Assembly: GCA_937944065.1 (NCBI GenBank)
Contig: CALDZS010000204.1
Span: forward strand, 1-6,213
DNA: 6,213 nt
Direction of reading: 5' to 3'
From: an uncultured Amylibacter sp.
GTDB lineage: Bacteria > Pseudomonadota > Alphaproteobacteria > Rhodobacterales > Rhodobacteraceae
Shown: piece by piece, positions 1 to 5,788 of the stretch
How positions within the stretch are numbered: position 1 is the stretch's first letter
Layout of the letters: each line of letters begins with the position of its first letter
The notes under the pieces: generated by a model
The model's input: the letters and a program-made list of their open reading frames with translations, nothing else
The model's database searches: none
Told to the model about the DNA's origin: nothing
Program-made: the position numbers and the translations under genes

Positions 1-474
1 GGCCGCGACATACGCGGATTTAAAGGGTGACGCGACCAACGAATGTGCCGAAGCCATATTGATGATCCGACCCCATCTTTGTGCCCTCATGTCCTTTATA
101 ACAAGGCGGGTCGTGTGAAAGGCTGATGTCAGGTTGATCGCCGTAATCGCATCCCATTTCTCTACTGGGAAATCTTCGACAGGGGCGACATGCTGAATGC
201 CGGCATTGTTCACCAATATATCGATGGTGCCGAAACGCTCTTGCGCCTCTGCGATCATCGTCTCGATCTGATCAGGTTTCGACATATCTGTCCCGAAATG
301 CGCAACTTGCTTTGCGCCGCGCGCTTGCAGGTCCGCTAATTGTTCGGCGATCACATCAGTGTCACCGAATCCGTTGATCAGCACGGTTGCACCCAGATCA
401 GCAAACCGTGCTGCGATACCCGCGCCAATGCCACTGGTTGATCCGGTAATGAGGGCTGTTTTACCTGTCAGCAT
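1..474 (-). CDS. bdhA: 3-hydroxybutyrate dehydrogenase, N-terminal 158 residues (cut by window edge)
   Basis: This NAD-dependent short-chain dehydrogenase interconverts (R)-3-hydroxybutyrate and acetoacetate in the cytoplasm, in polyhydroxybutyrate and ketone-body turnover. My own translation from the ATG at 474 is open to base 1. It shows the Rossmann glycine motif TGSTSGIG (residues 10-17), NNAG (89-92), N114, and the active-site segment with S142 and Y155. Q94, H144 and K152, the residues known to bind substrate in characterised bacterial 3-hydroxybutyrate dehydrogenases, sit at the same numbers, which separates this from a generic SDR. The catalytic lysine (expected at 159) lies just beyond the edge; about 100 residues are missing compared with the usual ~260. 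The start is supported by an AAGGA ribosome site (482-486) seven bases upstream. The gene diverges from the methyltransferase gene. The family assignment is strong; the physiological role is inferred from the family. Confidence 0.93.
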   Translation of the reverse strand, partial: MLTGKTALITGSTSGIGAGIAARFADLGATVLINGFGDTDVIAEQLADLQARGAKQVAHFGTDMSKPDQIETMIAEAQERFGTIDILVNNAGIQHVAPVEDFPVEKWDAITAINLTSAFHTTRLVIKDMRAQRWGRIINMASAHSLVASPFKSAYVAA

Positions 475-481
475 GATCACA

Positions 482-486
482 TCCTT
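482..486 (-). promoter_or_regulatory. ribosome binding site of bdhA
   Basis: The minus strand reads AAGGA here, seven bases before the ATG at 474. This spacing fixes that ATG as the start over the in-frame GTG two codons upstream (478-480), which would overlap the site. Confidence 0.7.
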
Positions 487-650
487 TTGATATATTTGAA
501 ACTGCTTTTGGAAAGCATGAAAATGCGAAATAGTGTTTTTTTGCAAGCGAATACTGATGCGGGCTTCAGATGCCACGAATTGGGTGCTGCTGGCTTGCAA
601 CCGTAATCATCAGGGTTTTTGAATTGCTGTGGATTCATGTCCAAAGTGAT

Positions 651-681
651 TTGTAGCTATTCGGTGTCACCAAATTATACT
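651..681 (+). promoter_or_regulatory. possible sigma-70-type promoter for the methyltransferase gene
   Basis: A TATACT hexamer at 676-681 matches the -10 consensus at five of six positions and lies about 30 bases before the start codon. The best -35 candidate is TTGTAG at 651-656, but the 19-base spacer is longer than ideal. This would give a short leader of roughly 25 bases. It is a by-eye prediction; alphaproteobacterial promoters are often weak matches. Confidence 0.35.
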
Positions 682-702
682 GATCAACATTCAAACCCGG
701 AT

Positions 703-708
703 GGAGGA
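703..708 (+). promoter_or_regulatory. ribosome binding site that decides the methyltransferase start
   Basis: GGAGGA is a near-perfect Shine-Dalgarno sequence. Two consecutive ATG codons follow, at 711 and 714. The site is only two bases from the first and five from the second, so the second fits normal spacing better. Confidence 0.7.
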
Positions 709-713
709 TTATG

Positions 714-1526
714 ATGGCAGACCCATTTCAAGATGTAGATTCTGCGGGCCCAGAATTTATCAAGATGTTTGCGGACGCGATGGATGTCCGTCAAAGCGAC
801 CCAACAATGGAAAAAATCGTAGCGACATATTTGGGGATGTTGAAGCTCTCGGATGACAGTATCACCATAGAAATAGGTGCAGGCGCAGGTGCCGTCACGC
901 GTCGCATTGCAGCACATTTACAGCCGGCCAAAGTCGTTGGATACGAGCCATCGCGCGGGTTCGTAGAAGAGGCACGAAATAGGGTGCAAGGTGCGCCAAA
1001 TCTGACATTCCAAGTGGCTGATGGAACCAATGTACCCGTTGAAAATGGTACTATAGACGCGGTGGTTATGCATACGGTTTTGACCCACGTCACACATCCA
1101 GAAAAGTTGCTGGCAGAGGCGTTCAGGGTCTTAAAGCTGGGTGGAACCCTAATTGTCTGCGACGCTGATTTTTCCAAGGCCACGTTCAGCAATTTTGCAA
1201 ACGATCCACTGGATGTTTGCGCTAAAGAATTTGTCCGTGAATTTGTAACCGACCCGTTCATTGTCAGCAAATTACGCAGCCTTGTTTCAGGTGTTGGTTT
1301 GGATCTTGTCCATTTTGATGTCGAAAGCCGTGTTGTTACCACCAAAGAACAGATGCGCCCGTGGGTCGAGGCTACGACCAGTCAAATGTGTGAACGCGGC
1401 GATATTGGGAAAGAGTTGGCTGATGCTTTGGTCGCAGAGCATGATCGCCGCGCGGAAAACGAATCCCTGTACGGCTATCAGGCATTCGCGACCGCTGTCG
1501 CAAGAAAGCCTGAAAAGAAACCCTAG
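714..1526 (+). CDS. class I SAM-dependent methyltransferase (Methyltransf_11/UbiE-like fold), substrate unknown
   Basis: This is a soluble cytoplasmic methyltransferase of 270 residues that should transfer a methyl group from S-adenosylmethionine; the acceptor cannot be read from sequence. Counting from the upstream ATG at 711, motif I is EIGAGAG (54-60), the acidic residue that binds the ribose is probably E79, the adenine-contact motif is ADG (102-104), and the LKLGGTLIV strand (141-149) is motif III, followed by D151. The C-terminal ~120 residues form a variable cap, ending in a YGYQAFATAVARK segment that resembles the terminal strand of other small-molecule methyltransferases. There is no signal peptide or membrane segment. 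I chose the second ATG because of its distance from GGAGGA; the first ATG (711) adds one Met. The gene diverges from bdhA and converges on the GlxA-type regulator with a 17-base gap, so neither neighbour is co-transcribed with it. Fold is certain, function unassigned. Confidence 0.87.
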   Translation: MADPFQDVDSAGPEFIKMFADAMDVRQSDPTMEKIVATYLGMLKLSDDSITIEIGAGAGAVTRRIAAHLQPAKVVGYEPSRGFVEEARNRVQGAPNLTFQVADGTNVPVENGTIDAVVMHTVLTHVTHPEKLLAEAFRVLKLGGTLIVCDADFSKATFSNFANDPLDVCAKEFVREFVTDPFIVSKLRSLVSGVGLDLVHFDVESRVVTTKEQMRPWVEATTSQMCERGDIGKELADALVAEHDRRAENESLYGYQAFATAVARKPEKKP

Positions 1527-1543
1527 TGGTTGCCTAAGCCGCG

Positions 1544-2518
1544 TTATTCGGGTGCGTCAACTTGTGATCCACGTTCGCGGTACGGTGTCGTGTTATATTG
1601 CGCGCGGTAGCATTTGGAAAAATGCGATGGTGATGCAAAACCGCAGGCAAGGGCGACATTAATCACGGTCATATCGGTTTGCATCAGCAGATGCCGTGCC
1701 TTTTGCAGTCGCAGTTCCATGTAATACCGTTTGGGCGAGCGATCTAGATAACGCCGGAACAACCGTTCCAATTGGCGGGTCGACATATTCACCCGTTCCG
1801 ACAGGATCGATGGTGAAATCGGATCCTCAATATTGTTTTCCATTGTCTTGATGACTTCGGACAGTTTCGGATGACGCACCCCAATGCGGGCAGGTATCGA
1901 CAGGCGTTGCCCGTCTTTTTCCGTGCGCGGAGCGTTATATATCATCTGATCCGAAACCCAATTGGCAGCTTCTTGTCCCAGATCGATCACGATCATATGC
2001 AAAAACAGATCGATCGAACTGGTTCCACCAGCACAGGTCCAACGGTTGCCATCCATCACGAAAACGGTTTTCAGCAGCTCGACATCAGGAAAATCTTCTT
2101 CAAAGCTATCGTGGTTTTCCCAGTGGATGGTCGACTTGCGATTGTCCAGCAGGCCAGCTGCGGCCAAGGTGTATGCACCTGTACTGATACCCGCAATAGT
2201 CACACCTTTGCGGCTTTCGCGGCGCAACCAGTTGATCACGGGTTTCGTTGTGTTCTTGGAAATATTCAGACCACCACAGACCACAATTACTGTGTCGCGA
2301 TTGGTTTCGGTCAATCCGTGATCTAGACGCATTTCGGTGCCATTTGAGGCGCGCATGAACTCACCTGTCTCGCCAGCCAGGGCCCAGCTATACACTTCAC
2401 GTCCTACAGCACGGTTGCCTTGGCGCAGGCACTCAATGGCCGAAGTCGAACAGATCTGCGAATGCTCTTCGAGCAGCAGAAAAACAAAGTGCTTTGGTTT
2501 GGAATCAGCCATGGTCAT
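1544..2518 (-). CDS. GlxA-family transcriptional regulator (DJ-1/PfpI-like sensor domain plus AraC DNA-binding domain)
   Basis: The 324-residue protein is full length for the family. Residues ~10-190 form a DJ-1/PfpI (glutamine-amidotransferase-like) domain and residues ~215-315 an AraC-type pair of helix-turn-helix motifs. The second HTH is clear around VINVALACGFASPSHFSKCYR (285-305), followed by the usual TP-Y ending. Relatives include GbdR, CdhR and ArgR of Pseudomonas, which respond to glycine betaine, carnitine or arginine; the STIHWEN segment (129-135) resembles that group. The nucleophile elbow reads GISTG (110-114), with Ser112 where catalytic members carry Cys, so the domain probably binds a ligand without enzymatic activity. 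The ligand is not identified. The start is uncertain: ATG at 2518 or the in-frame ATG at 2512, and neither has a good ribosome site. The gene diverges from aroG and converges on the methyltransferase gene. Confidence 0.92.
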   Translation of the reverse strand: MTMADSKPKHFVFLLLEEHSQICSTSAIECLRQGNRAVGREVYSWALAGETGEFMRASNGTEMRLDHGLTETNRDTVIVVCGGLNISKNTTKPVINWLRRESRKGVTIAGISTGAYTLAAAGLLDNRKSTIHWENHDSFEEDFPDVELLKTVFVMDGNRWTCAGGTSSIDLFLHMIVIDLGQEAANWVSDQMIYNAPRTEKDGQRLSIPARIGVRHPKLSEVIKTMENNIEDPISPSILSERVNMSTRQLERLFRRYLDRSPKRYYMELRLQKARHLLMQTDMTVINVALACGFASPSHFSKCYRAQYNTTPYRERGSQVDAPE

Positions 2519-2545
2519 GGTGCCGTCATAGTTCCGATTAGGTAT

Positions 2546-2566
2546 TGTCAGAGCAAAATTGCGACA
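2546..2566. promoter_or_regulatory. dyad-symmetric candidate operator upstream of the GlxA-type regulator
   Basis: GCAA-AA-TTGC (2553-2562) is flanked by TGTC (2546-2549) and GACA (2563-2566), giving two nested inverted repeats, the outer one offset by three bases on the left. It ends 28 bases before the regulator's start codon, a usual place for autoregulation. The symmetry is seen; the binding role is inferred. Confidence 0.3.
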
Positions 2567-2668
2567 TTAACGCAAACAGTTTCGTCTTTGAGCATTAAAA
2601 AAGTCATCCCCCCTCTGGTTTTCGGCTGCGGTCTGGGCTAATACCCAAGCCTTGGAAATTTTTACGAC

Positions 2669-2674
2669 GGAGAG
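2669..2674 (+). promoter_or_regulatory. ribosome binding site that decides the aroG start
   Basis: GGAGAG lies 4 bases (6 from the end of GGAG) before the ATG at 2679. An in-frame TTG at 2652 would extend the protein by nine residues, but it has no ribosome site and the extra residues do not look like the family. Confidence 0.75.
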
Positions 2675-2678
2675 TACA

Positions 2679-4049
2679 ATGTCAAAGGCATGGACGAAAT
2701 CAGGATGGCGCAGCAAAGAGCGGATCCAGATGCCAACCTATCCAGACGCCGCAGCGTTAAACGCGGTAGAGGCACGCTTGTCTTCTTATCCACCGTTGGT
2801 ATTTGCAGGCGAGGCACGCCAACTCCGTGCAAAGCTGGCCGAAGTATCACGTGGTGACGCGTTCTTGTTGCAAGGCGGCGATTGCGCCGAAAGTTTTTCA
2901 GAATTCAACGCAGACTTGATCCGCGATACCTACAAAGTGATGCTGCAAATGGCTGTGGTGTTGACCTATGGTGCCAAAGTGCCTGTTGTGAAAATCGGCC
3001 GTGTGGCAGGGCAATTCGCAAAACCGCGCTCGGCGGATATGGAAACCGTGGATGGCGTGGAATTGCCCAGCTACCGTGGTGATATCATTAACGAACTGGA
3101 TTTCACCGCCGCTTCGCGCATCCCAAATCCAAAGAAGATGCTGACCGCCTACACGCAATCTGCGGCCTCTTTGAACTTGATACGCGCGTTCAGCATGGGT
3201 GGCTTTGCCGATATTGCGCGCGTGCACGAATGGAACCAAGGGTTCGCCAAATCCGCAGGGACGACGGACAAGTACAGCCAAATGGCAGACCGCATTTCAG
3301 ATGCGCTAGATTTCATGGAAGCAGCGGGTGTCGACAGCGACAATACCAGCTCGTTGCACACTGTGAATTTCTATACCAGTCACGAAGCATTGTTGCTGGA
3401 ATATGAAGAAGCGTTGTGCCGTATGGACAGCACATCAGGCCTGCCGGTCGCGGGATCTGGTCACATGCTCTGGATCGGTGATCGCACCCGCCAGCCTGAC
3501 GGCGCGCACGTGGAATTCGCATCGGGCGTGCAAAACCCAATTGGTTTAAAATGTGGCCCAACGATTACCAACGACGATCTGATGAAATTGATCGACAAGC
3601 TGAACCCAGACAACGAAGCAGGTCGTTTGACCCTGATCGCGCGGTTTGGGGCTGGCAATGTCGGCGACCACCTGCCACGCTTGGTCAAAGCAGTGCAGGC
3701 CGAAGGGCGCAATGTGGTTTGGACGTGTGATCCGATGCATGGCAACACGATCAAGTCCAGCAGCGGTTACAAAACCCGCACGTTTGACAGCATCTTGCGC
3801 GAAGTGCGCGAATTCTTTGGGGTTCACGCGGCAGAGGGCACTGTCCCAGGCGGTGTGCATTTCGAAATGACGGGCAAAGATGTTACCGAATGCACAGGCG
3901 GCGTTCGCGCTGTCAGTGACGAGGATTTATCGTCGCGCTATCACACGGCTTGCGATCCGCGTCTAAACGCATCGCAATCGTTAGAGCTGGCATTCTTGGT
4001 GGCAGAAGCATTGCAGCAGCGTCGTGATGAAAAACGCAAAGCGGGCTAA
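2679..4049 (+). CDS. aroG: class II 3-deoxy-7-phosphoheptulonate (DAHP) synthase
   Basis: The enzyme condenses phosphoenolpyruvate with erythrose 4-phosphate to DAHP, the first step of the shikimate pathway to aromatic amino acids and folate. The 456 residues match the plant/Mycobacterium class II family along the whole length. From the ATG at 2679, the metal-binding Cys69 lies in QGGDCAES, the phosphoenolpyruvate-binding segment KIGRVAGQFAKPRS starts at 105, GDRTRQ spans 267-272, and the other metal ligands are H354 (CDPMHG), E396 (GVHFEMTG) and D426 (ACDPRLNA). These align at a constant offset with C87, H369, E411 and D441 of the M. tuberculosis enzyme. D268 replaces the Glu283 of that enzyme, a conservative change. 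The N-terminus is about 18 residues shorter, so the mycobacterial N-terminal extension is lacking; feedback control therefore cannot be predicted. The gene appears monocistronic, with its own terminator downstream. Confidence 0.97.
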   Translation: MSKAWTKSGWRSKERIQMPTYPDAAALNAVEARLSSYPPLVFAGEARQLRAKLAEVSRGDAFLLQGGDCAESFSEFNADLIRDTYKVMLQMAVVLTYGAKVPVVKIGRVAGQFAKPRSADMETVDGVELPSYRGDIINELDFTAASRIPNPKKMLTAYTQSAASLNLIRAFSMGGFADIARVHEWNQGFAKSAGTTDKYSQMADRISDALDFMEAAGVDSDNTSSLHTVNFYTSHEALLLEYEEALCRMDSTSGLPVAGSGHMLWIGDRTRQPDGAHVEFASGVQNPIGLKCGPTITNDDLMKLIDKLNPDNEAGRLTLIARFGAGNVGDHLPRLVKAVQAEGRNVVWTCDPMHGNTIKSSSGYKTRTFDSILREVREFFGVHAAEGTVPGGVHFEMTGKDVTECTGGVRAVSDEDLSSRYHTACDPRLNASQSLELAFLVAEALQQRRDEKRKAG

Positions 4050-4066
4050 CGCCTGCACGCCGAACT

Positions 4067-4759
4067 CTATTTGACGATTTTTAAATGAGAGCGCCCGCCT
4101 TTGGTGGGCGTTTTTGCGACGTCACCATCGCCATCCACCGCGTGCAACTTTGCAGCATGTTTGAAGGCAGCTGGCTCTTCTGCCAAGCCATGCATGTCTA
4201 AGTCCATCGTGGTTGATTTGTCTGCGACGACGCGCGTGGTTTTGATGTCATCAATGTCAAATCGAATGGGTGCGCGGGTCAGCGGCGTTTCCAAAATGAT
4301 GCAGCCAAGGATGCGTGACACGTCATGTTCGCGGTCGACCATGGGCATCAACAGCATCTGAGCTTTGATCCGTTTGTTGCCATATGCTTCGCCTGATAAA
4401 TGCAGCTCTACAATTTGGGGATTGTCCATCACAGCGTTCAAAACTTTGACAAATTTATCGCGGTCATCGGGGTTGATCAGGGACAGCGCTGGCATACTGC
4501 GCAATTCCATTCCCAACAAATTGCACACTTGCATACCTGCTAGGCGAAACCGCGAAACACCCGCGCGTGACTTTTCCAAAACGAAGGTATGAGGCAAGCA
4601 GTTTTTGATCGCACGGGGGTCGATATCCGACCGCGCAGGCACCAAACGGCCGCCGCGCAGCGTTTCCCAATATGACAAAAGATCAAGGATGATCTGGTTT
4701 TTCATATGCGGCCCTTGTTTAAACAGGTTCACCACACTCCCGAGATTTGATTGTGTCAT
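4067..4759 (-). CDS. PAS-domain protein of the PAS_5 (DUF1457) type
   Basis: This is a 230-residue cytoplasmic protein with one recognisable domain. Residues ~22-158 match the alphaproteobacterial PAS_5 family: the motif W-x2-LRGGRLVPARSDIDP (31-48), the LPHTFVLE strand (55-62), FRLAGMQVCNLLGMELR (71-87) and a final ILGCIILE strand (150-157). No kinase, GGDEF, EAL or HTH domain follows, so it is likely a stand-alone sensor or adaptor; its ligand and partner are unknown. The tail after ~175 is charged and low in complexity, and its last codons overlap the aroG terminator. I chose ATG at 4759 because AAAAGG (4768-4773) is eight bases upstream; the in-frame GTG at 4765 is only two bases from that site. 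The gene diverges from yicC and converges on aroG with 17 bases between stop codons. Confidence 0.85.
   Translation of the reverse strand: MTQSNLGSVVNLFKQGPHMKNQIILDLLSYWETLRGGRLVPARSDIDPRAIKNCLPHTFVLEKSRAGVSRFRLAGMQVCNLLGMELRSMPALSLINPDDRDKFVKVLNAVMDNPQIVELHLSGEAYGNKRIKAQMLLMPMVDREHDVSRILGCIILETPLTRAPIRFDIDDIKTTRVVADKSTTMDLDMHGLAEEPAAFKHAAKLHAVDGDGDVAKTPTKGGRSHLKIVK
4092..4115 (+). terminator. intrinsic terminator of aroG
   Basis: CGCCCGCC (4092-4099) pairs with GGTGGGCG (4103-4110), an 8-base GC-rich stem with one G-U pair and a TTT loop, followed directly by TTTTT (4111-4115). It lies 42 bases after the aroG stop. The opposite strand has no T run next to the stem, so it works mainly for aroG. 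It lies wholly inside the last codons of the convergent PAS gene. Confidence 0.85.
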
Positions 4760-4767
4760 TTGCACTG

Positions 4768-4773
4768 CCTTTT
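4768..4773 (-). promoter_or_regulatory. ribosome binding site that decides the PAS gene start
   Basis: The minus strand reads AAAAGG, eight bases before the ATG at 4759. This favours that ATG over the GTG at 4765. Confidence 0.6.
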
Positions 4774-4786
4774 ATCAATACGCGTT

Positions 4787-4817
4787 AATATATTTGCCGA
4801 CATTGTGGGAAAGCCAA
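4787..4817 (-). promoter_or_regulatory. possible promoter of the PAS gene
   Basis: On the minus strand TTGGCT (4817-4812) and TATATT (4792-4787) resemble -35 and -10 elements, with a 19-base spacer. The -10 lies 27 bases before the chosen start codon. The spacer is long and the call is by eye only. Confidence 0.3.
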
Positions 4818-4821
4818 TAAC

Positions 4822-4897
4822 TTGGTAACCATAACGAAGGCGGATTAGGGCAATATTGCCATGAATTTTCCTAAAAACTGAAGGGCAGAGTTACCAA
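4822..4897. promoter_or_regulatory. yicC upstream region with an inverted repeat around a 12-base palindrome
   Basis: TTGGTAAC (4822-4829) is the exact reverse complement of GTTACCAA (4890-4897), and the perfect palindrome GGCAATATTGCC (4849-4860) lies between them. The right arm ends directly before the yicC ATG and covers the space where ribosome contacts occur. The symmetry is seen directly. It could be an operator or an RNA fold that affects initiation; both are inference. Ribosome-site quality for yicC is poor: AAGGG at 4881-4885 is twelve bases away. Confidence 0.4.
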
Positions 4898-5785
4898 ATG
4901 GTTAATTCGATGACAGGCTTTGCAAGCGTGACTGGGCAGGATGAAAGTGCCAGCTGGGCGTGGGAAATAAGGTCGGTAAACAGCAAGGGTTTTGATTTGC
5001 GCCAGCGGCTACCTGACGGCTGCGATGCGTTGGAAAAGGCCGCAAAAAACATGATCGCAAAGACCTTTACGCGCGGTACAATTTTTCTGTCATTAAAGGT
5101 GAATTTGGCCGCCAGATCGGGCCAAATAACAGTAGACGACGCGGTGTTGTCTGCCAGCCTGAATGCAATAAAATCCATTGAAAACAAGGCTAAAGAACTG
5201 GATGTGTCGGTACGTGCGCCCAGTCTTGCAGAGATATTGTCGATCTCGGGGGTGGCACAATCAGACACCGCTGATCAGTCGCAAGATTGGATGGTTTCAG
5301 CCAAGGATCAATTGCCTGACTTGATCGATCAGTTTGCAAACGCGCGGGCGGATGAAGGCGGGGCGCTGCGAACTATTTTGACGTCGCAAACCGAAGCCGT
5401 TTCCGAACTGATCACGCAGGCAACCAGTGCCGCTGCGGCGCGTGCTAGTTTGGTTAATGACAAGTTACGCGCATCCATTTTGGACATTGTGACCGATCAT
5501 GACGCGCTGGATCCGCATCGTTTGGAACAAGAAGTTGCTCTGATCATGGTTAAGAATGATGTGTCAGAAGAGGTGGATCGCCTGCGTGCGCATGTCGATG
5601 CGGCCCGATCTTTGTTGGAACAGAAGGTTCCAATCGGGCGCAAATTTGATTTTTTGATGCAAGAATTTAATCGCGAAGCGAATACTCTATGTTCCAAATC
5701 AAATTCAACTGATCTAACGCGTATAGGGGTGGACTTGAAAACCATCATCGATCAAATGCGTGAACAAGTACAAAATGTGGAATAA
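4898..5785 (+). CDS. yicC: YicC-family endoribonuclease
   Basis: The 295-residue protein is full length for the YicC family, cytoplasmic metal-dependent endoribonucleases; the E. coli member has been linked to degradation of the small RNA RyhB. The N-terminal YicC-like domain begins with SMTGFAS (4-10) and contains W-E-IRSVNSKGFDLRQRLPD (22-40). A helical middle follows, and the C-terminal DUF1732 domain (~208-295) contains HRLEQEVAL (207-215), DVSEE-DRLR-H (221-232), GRKFDFLMQEFNREANTL (247-264), SKS and the terminal REQVQN (288-293). I chose the ATG at 4898 because it gives the usual few residues before SMTGF; the ATG at 4910 is possible but has no ribosome site. The stop is three bases before gmk, and yicC-gmk is a common bacterial gene order, so the two are very probably co-transcribed. 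Substrate RNAs in this organism are unknown. Confidence 0.94.
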   Translation: MVNSMTGFASVTGQDESASWAWEIRSVNSKGFDLRQRLPDGCDALEKAAKNMIAKTFTRGTIFLSLKVNLAARSGQITVDDAVLSASLNAIKSIENKAKELDVSVRAPSLAEILSISGVAQSDTADQSQDWMVSAKDQLPDLIDQFANARADEGGALRTILTSQTEAVSELITQATSAAAARASLVNDKLRASILDIVTDHDALDPHRLEQEVALIMVKNDVSEEVDRLRAHVDAARSLLEQKVPIGRKFDFLMQEFNREANTLCSKSNSTDLTRIGVDLKTIIDQMREQVQNVE

Positions 5786-5788
5786 CTT

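Larger units (their letters stand above)
475..713. promoter_or_regulatory. divergent intergenic region between bdhA and the methyltransferase gene
   Basis: These 239 bases carry no supported gene and must hold the promoters for two divergent genes. They contain an 8-base perfect inverted repeat, TTGCAAGC at 541-548 and GCTTGCAA at 593-600, with 44 bases between the arms. Nearer bdhA are two overlapping small dyads: TGCTTT/AAAGCA (503-508 and 512-517, 3-base loop) and GCAT/ATGC (515-518 and 523-526) around a GAAA loop. The dyads are seen directly. That any of them is an operator is inference. Confidence 0.5.
2519..2678. promoter_or_regulatory. divergent intergenic region between the GlxA-type regulator and aroG
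   Basis: These 160 bases separate two divergent start codons. They include a dyad (2546-2566) close to the regulator gene, an A/T-rich stretch (2591-2602), and a short perfect dyad CCAAG-C-CTTGG (2645-2655) ahead of the aroG ribosome site. I found no convincing -35/-10 pair in either direction, and no leader peptide rich in Phe, Tyr or Trp with an ATG start. Confidence 0.45.

Noticed and set aside
791..1345. 184-codon open frame antisense to the methyltransferase gene
   Set aside because: It lies entirely opposite a well-supported gene, has no recognisable domain and its composition looks like a reverse-frame shadow.
1871..2326. 151-codon open frame antisense to the GlxA-type regulator
   Set aside because: It overlaps both sensor and linker coding of a full-length conserved protein on the other strand and has no family features.
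2588..2660. Possible attenuator or leader peptide for aroG
   Set aside because: There is no ATG-initiated short frame rich in aromatic codons, and the short dyad at 2645-2655 is not followed by a T run suited to termination or by competing stems.
2652..2678. Nine-residue N-terminal extension of aroG from a TTG codon
   Set aside because: No ribosome site precedes it, while GGAGAG precedes the ATG at 2679, and the family's usual beginning starts at that ATG.
4898..4905. TTAACCAT on the minus strand, resembling a CtrA half-site, and a near match at 4825-4832
   Set aside because: The exact match overlaps the first yicC codons, and no properly spaced second half-site was found, so chance is likely.
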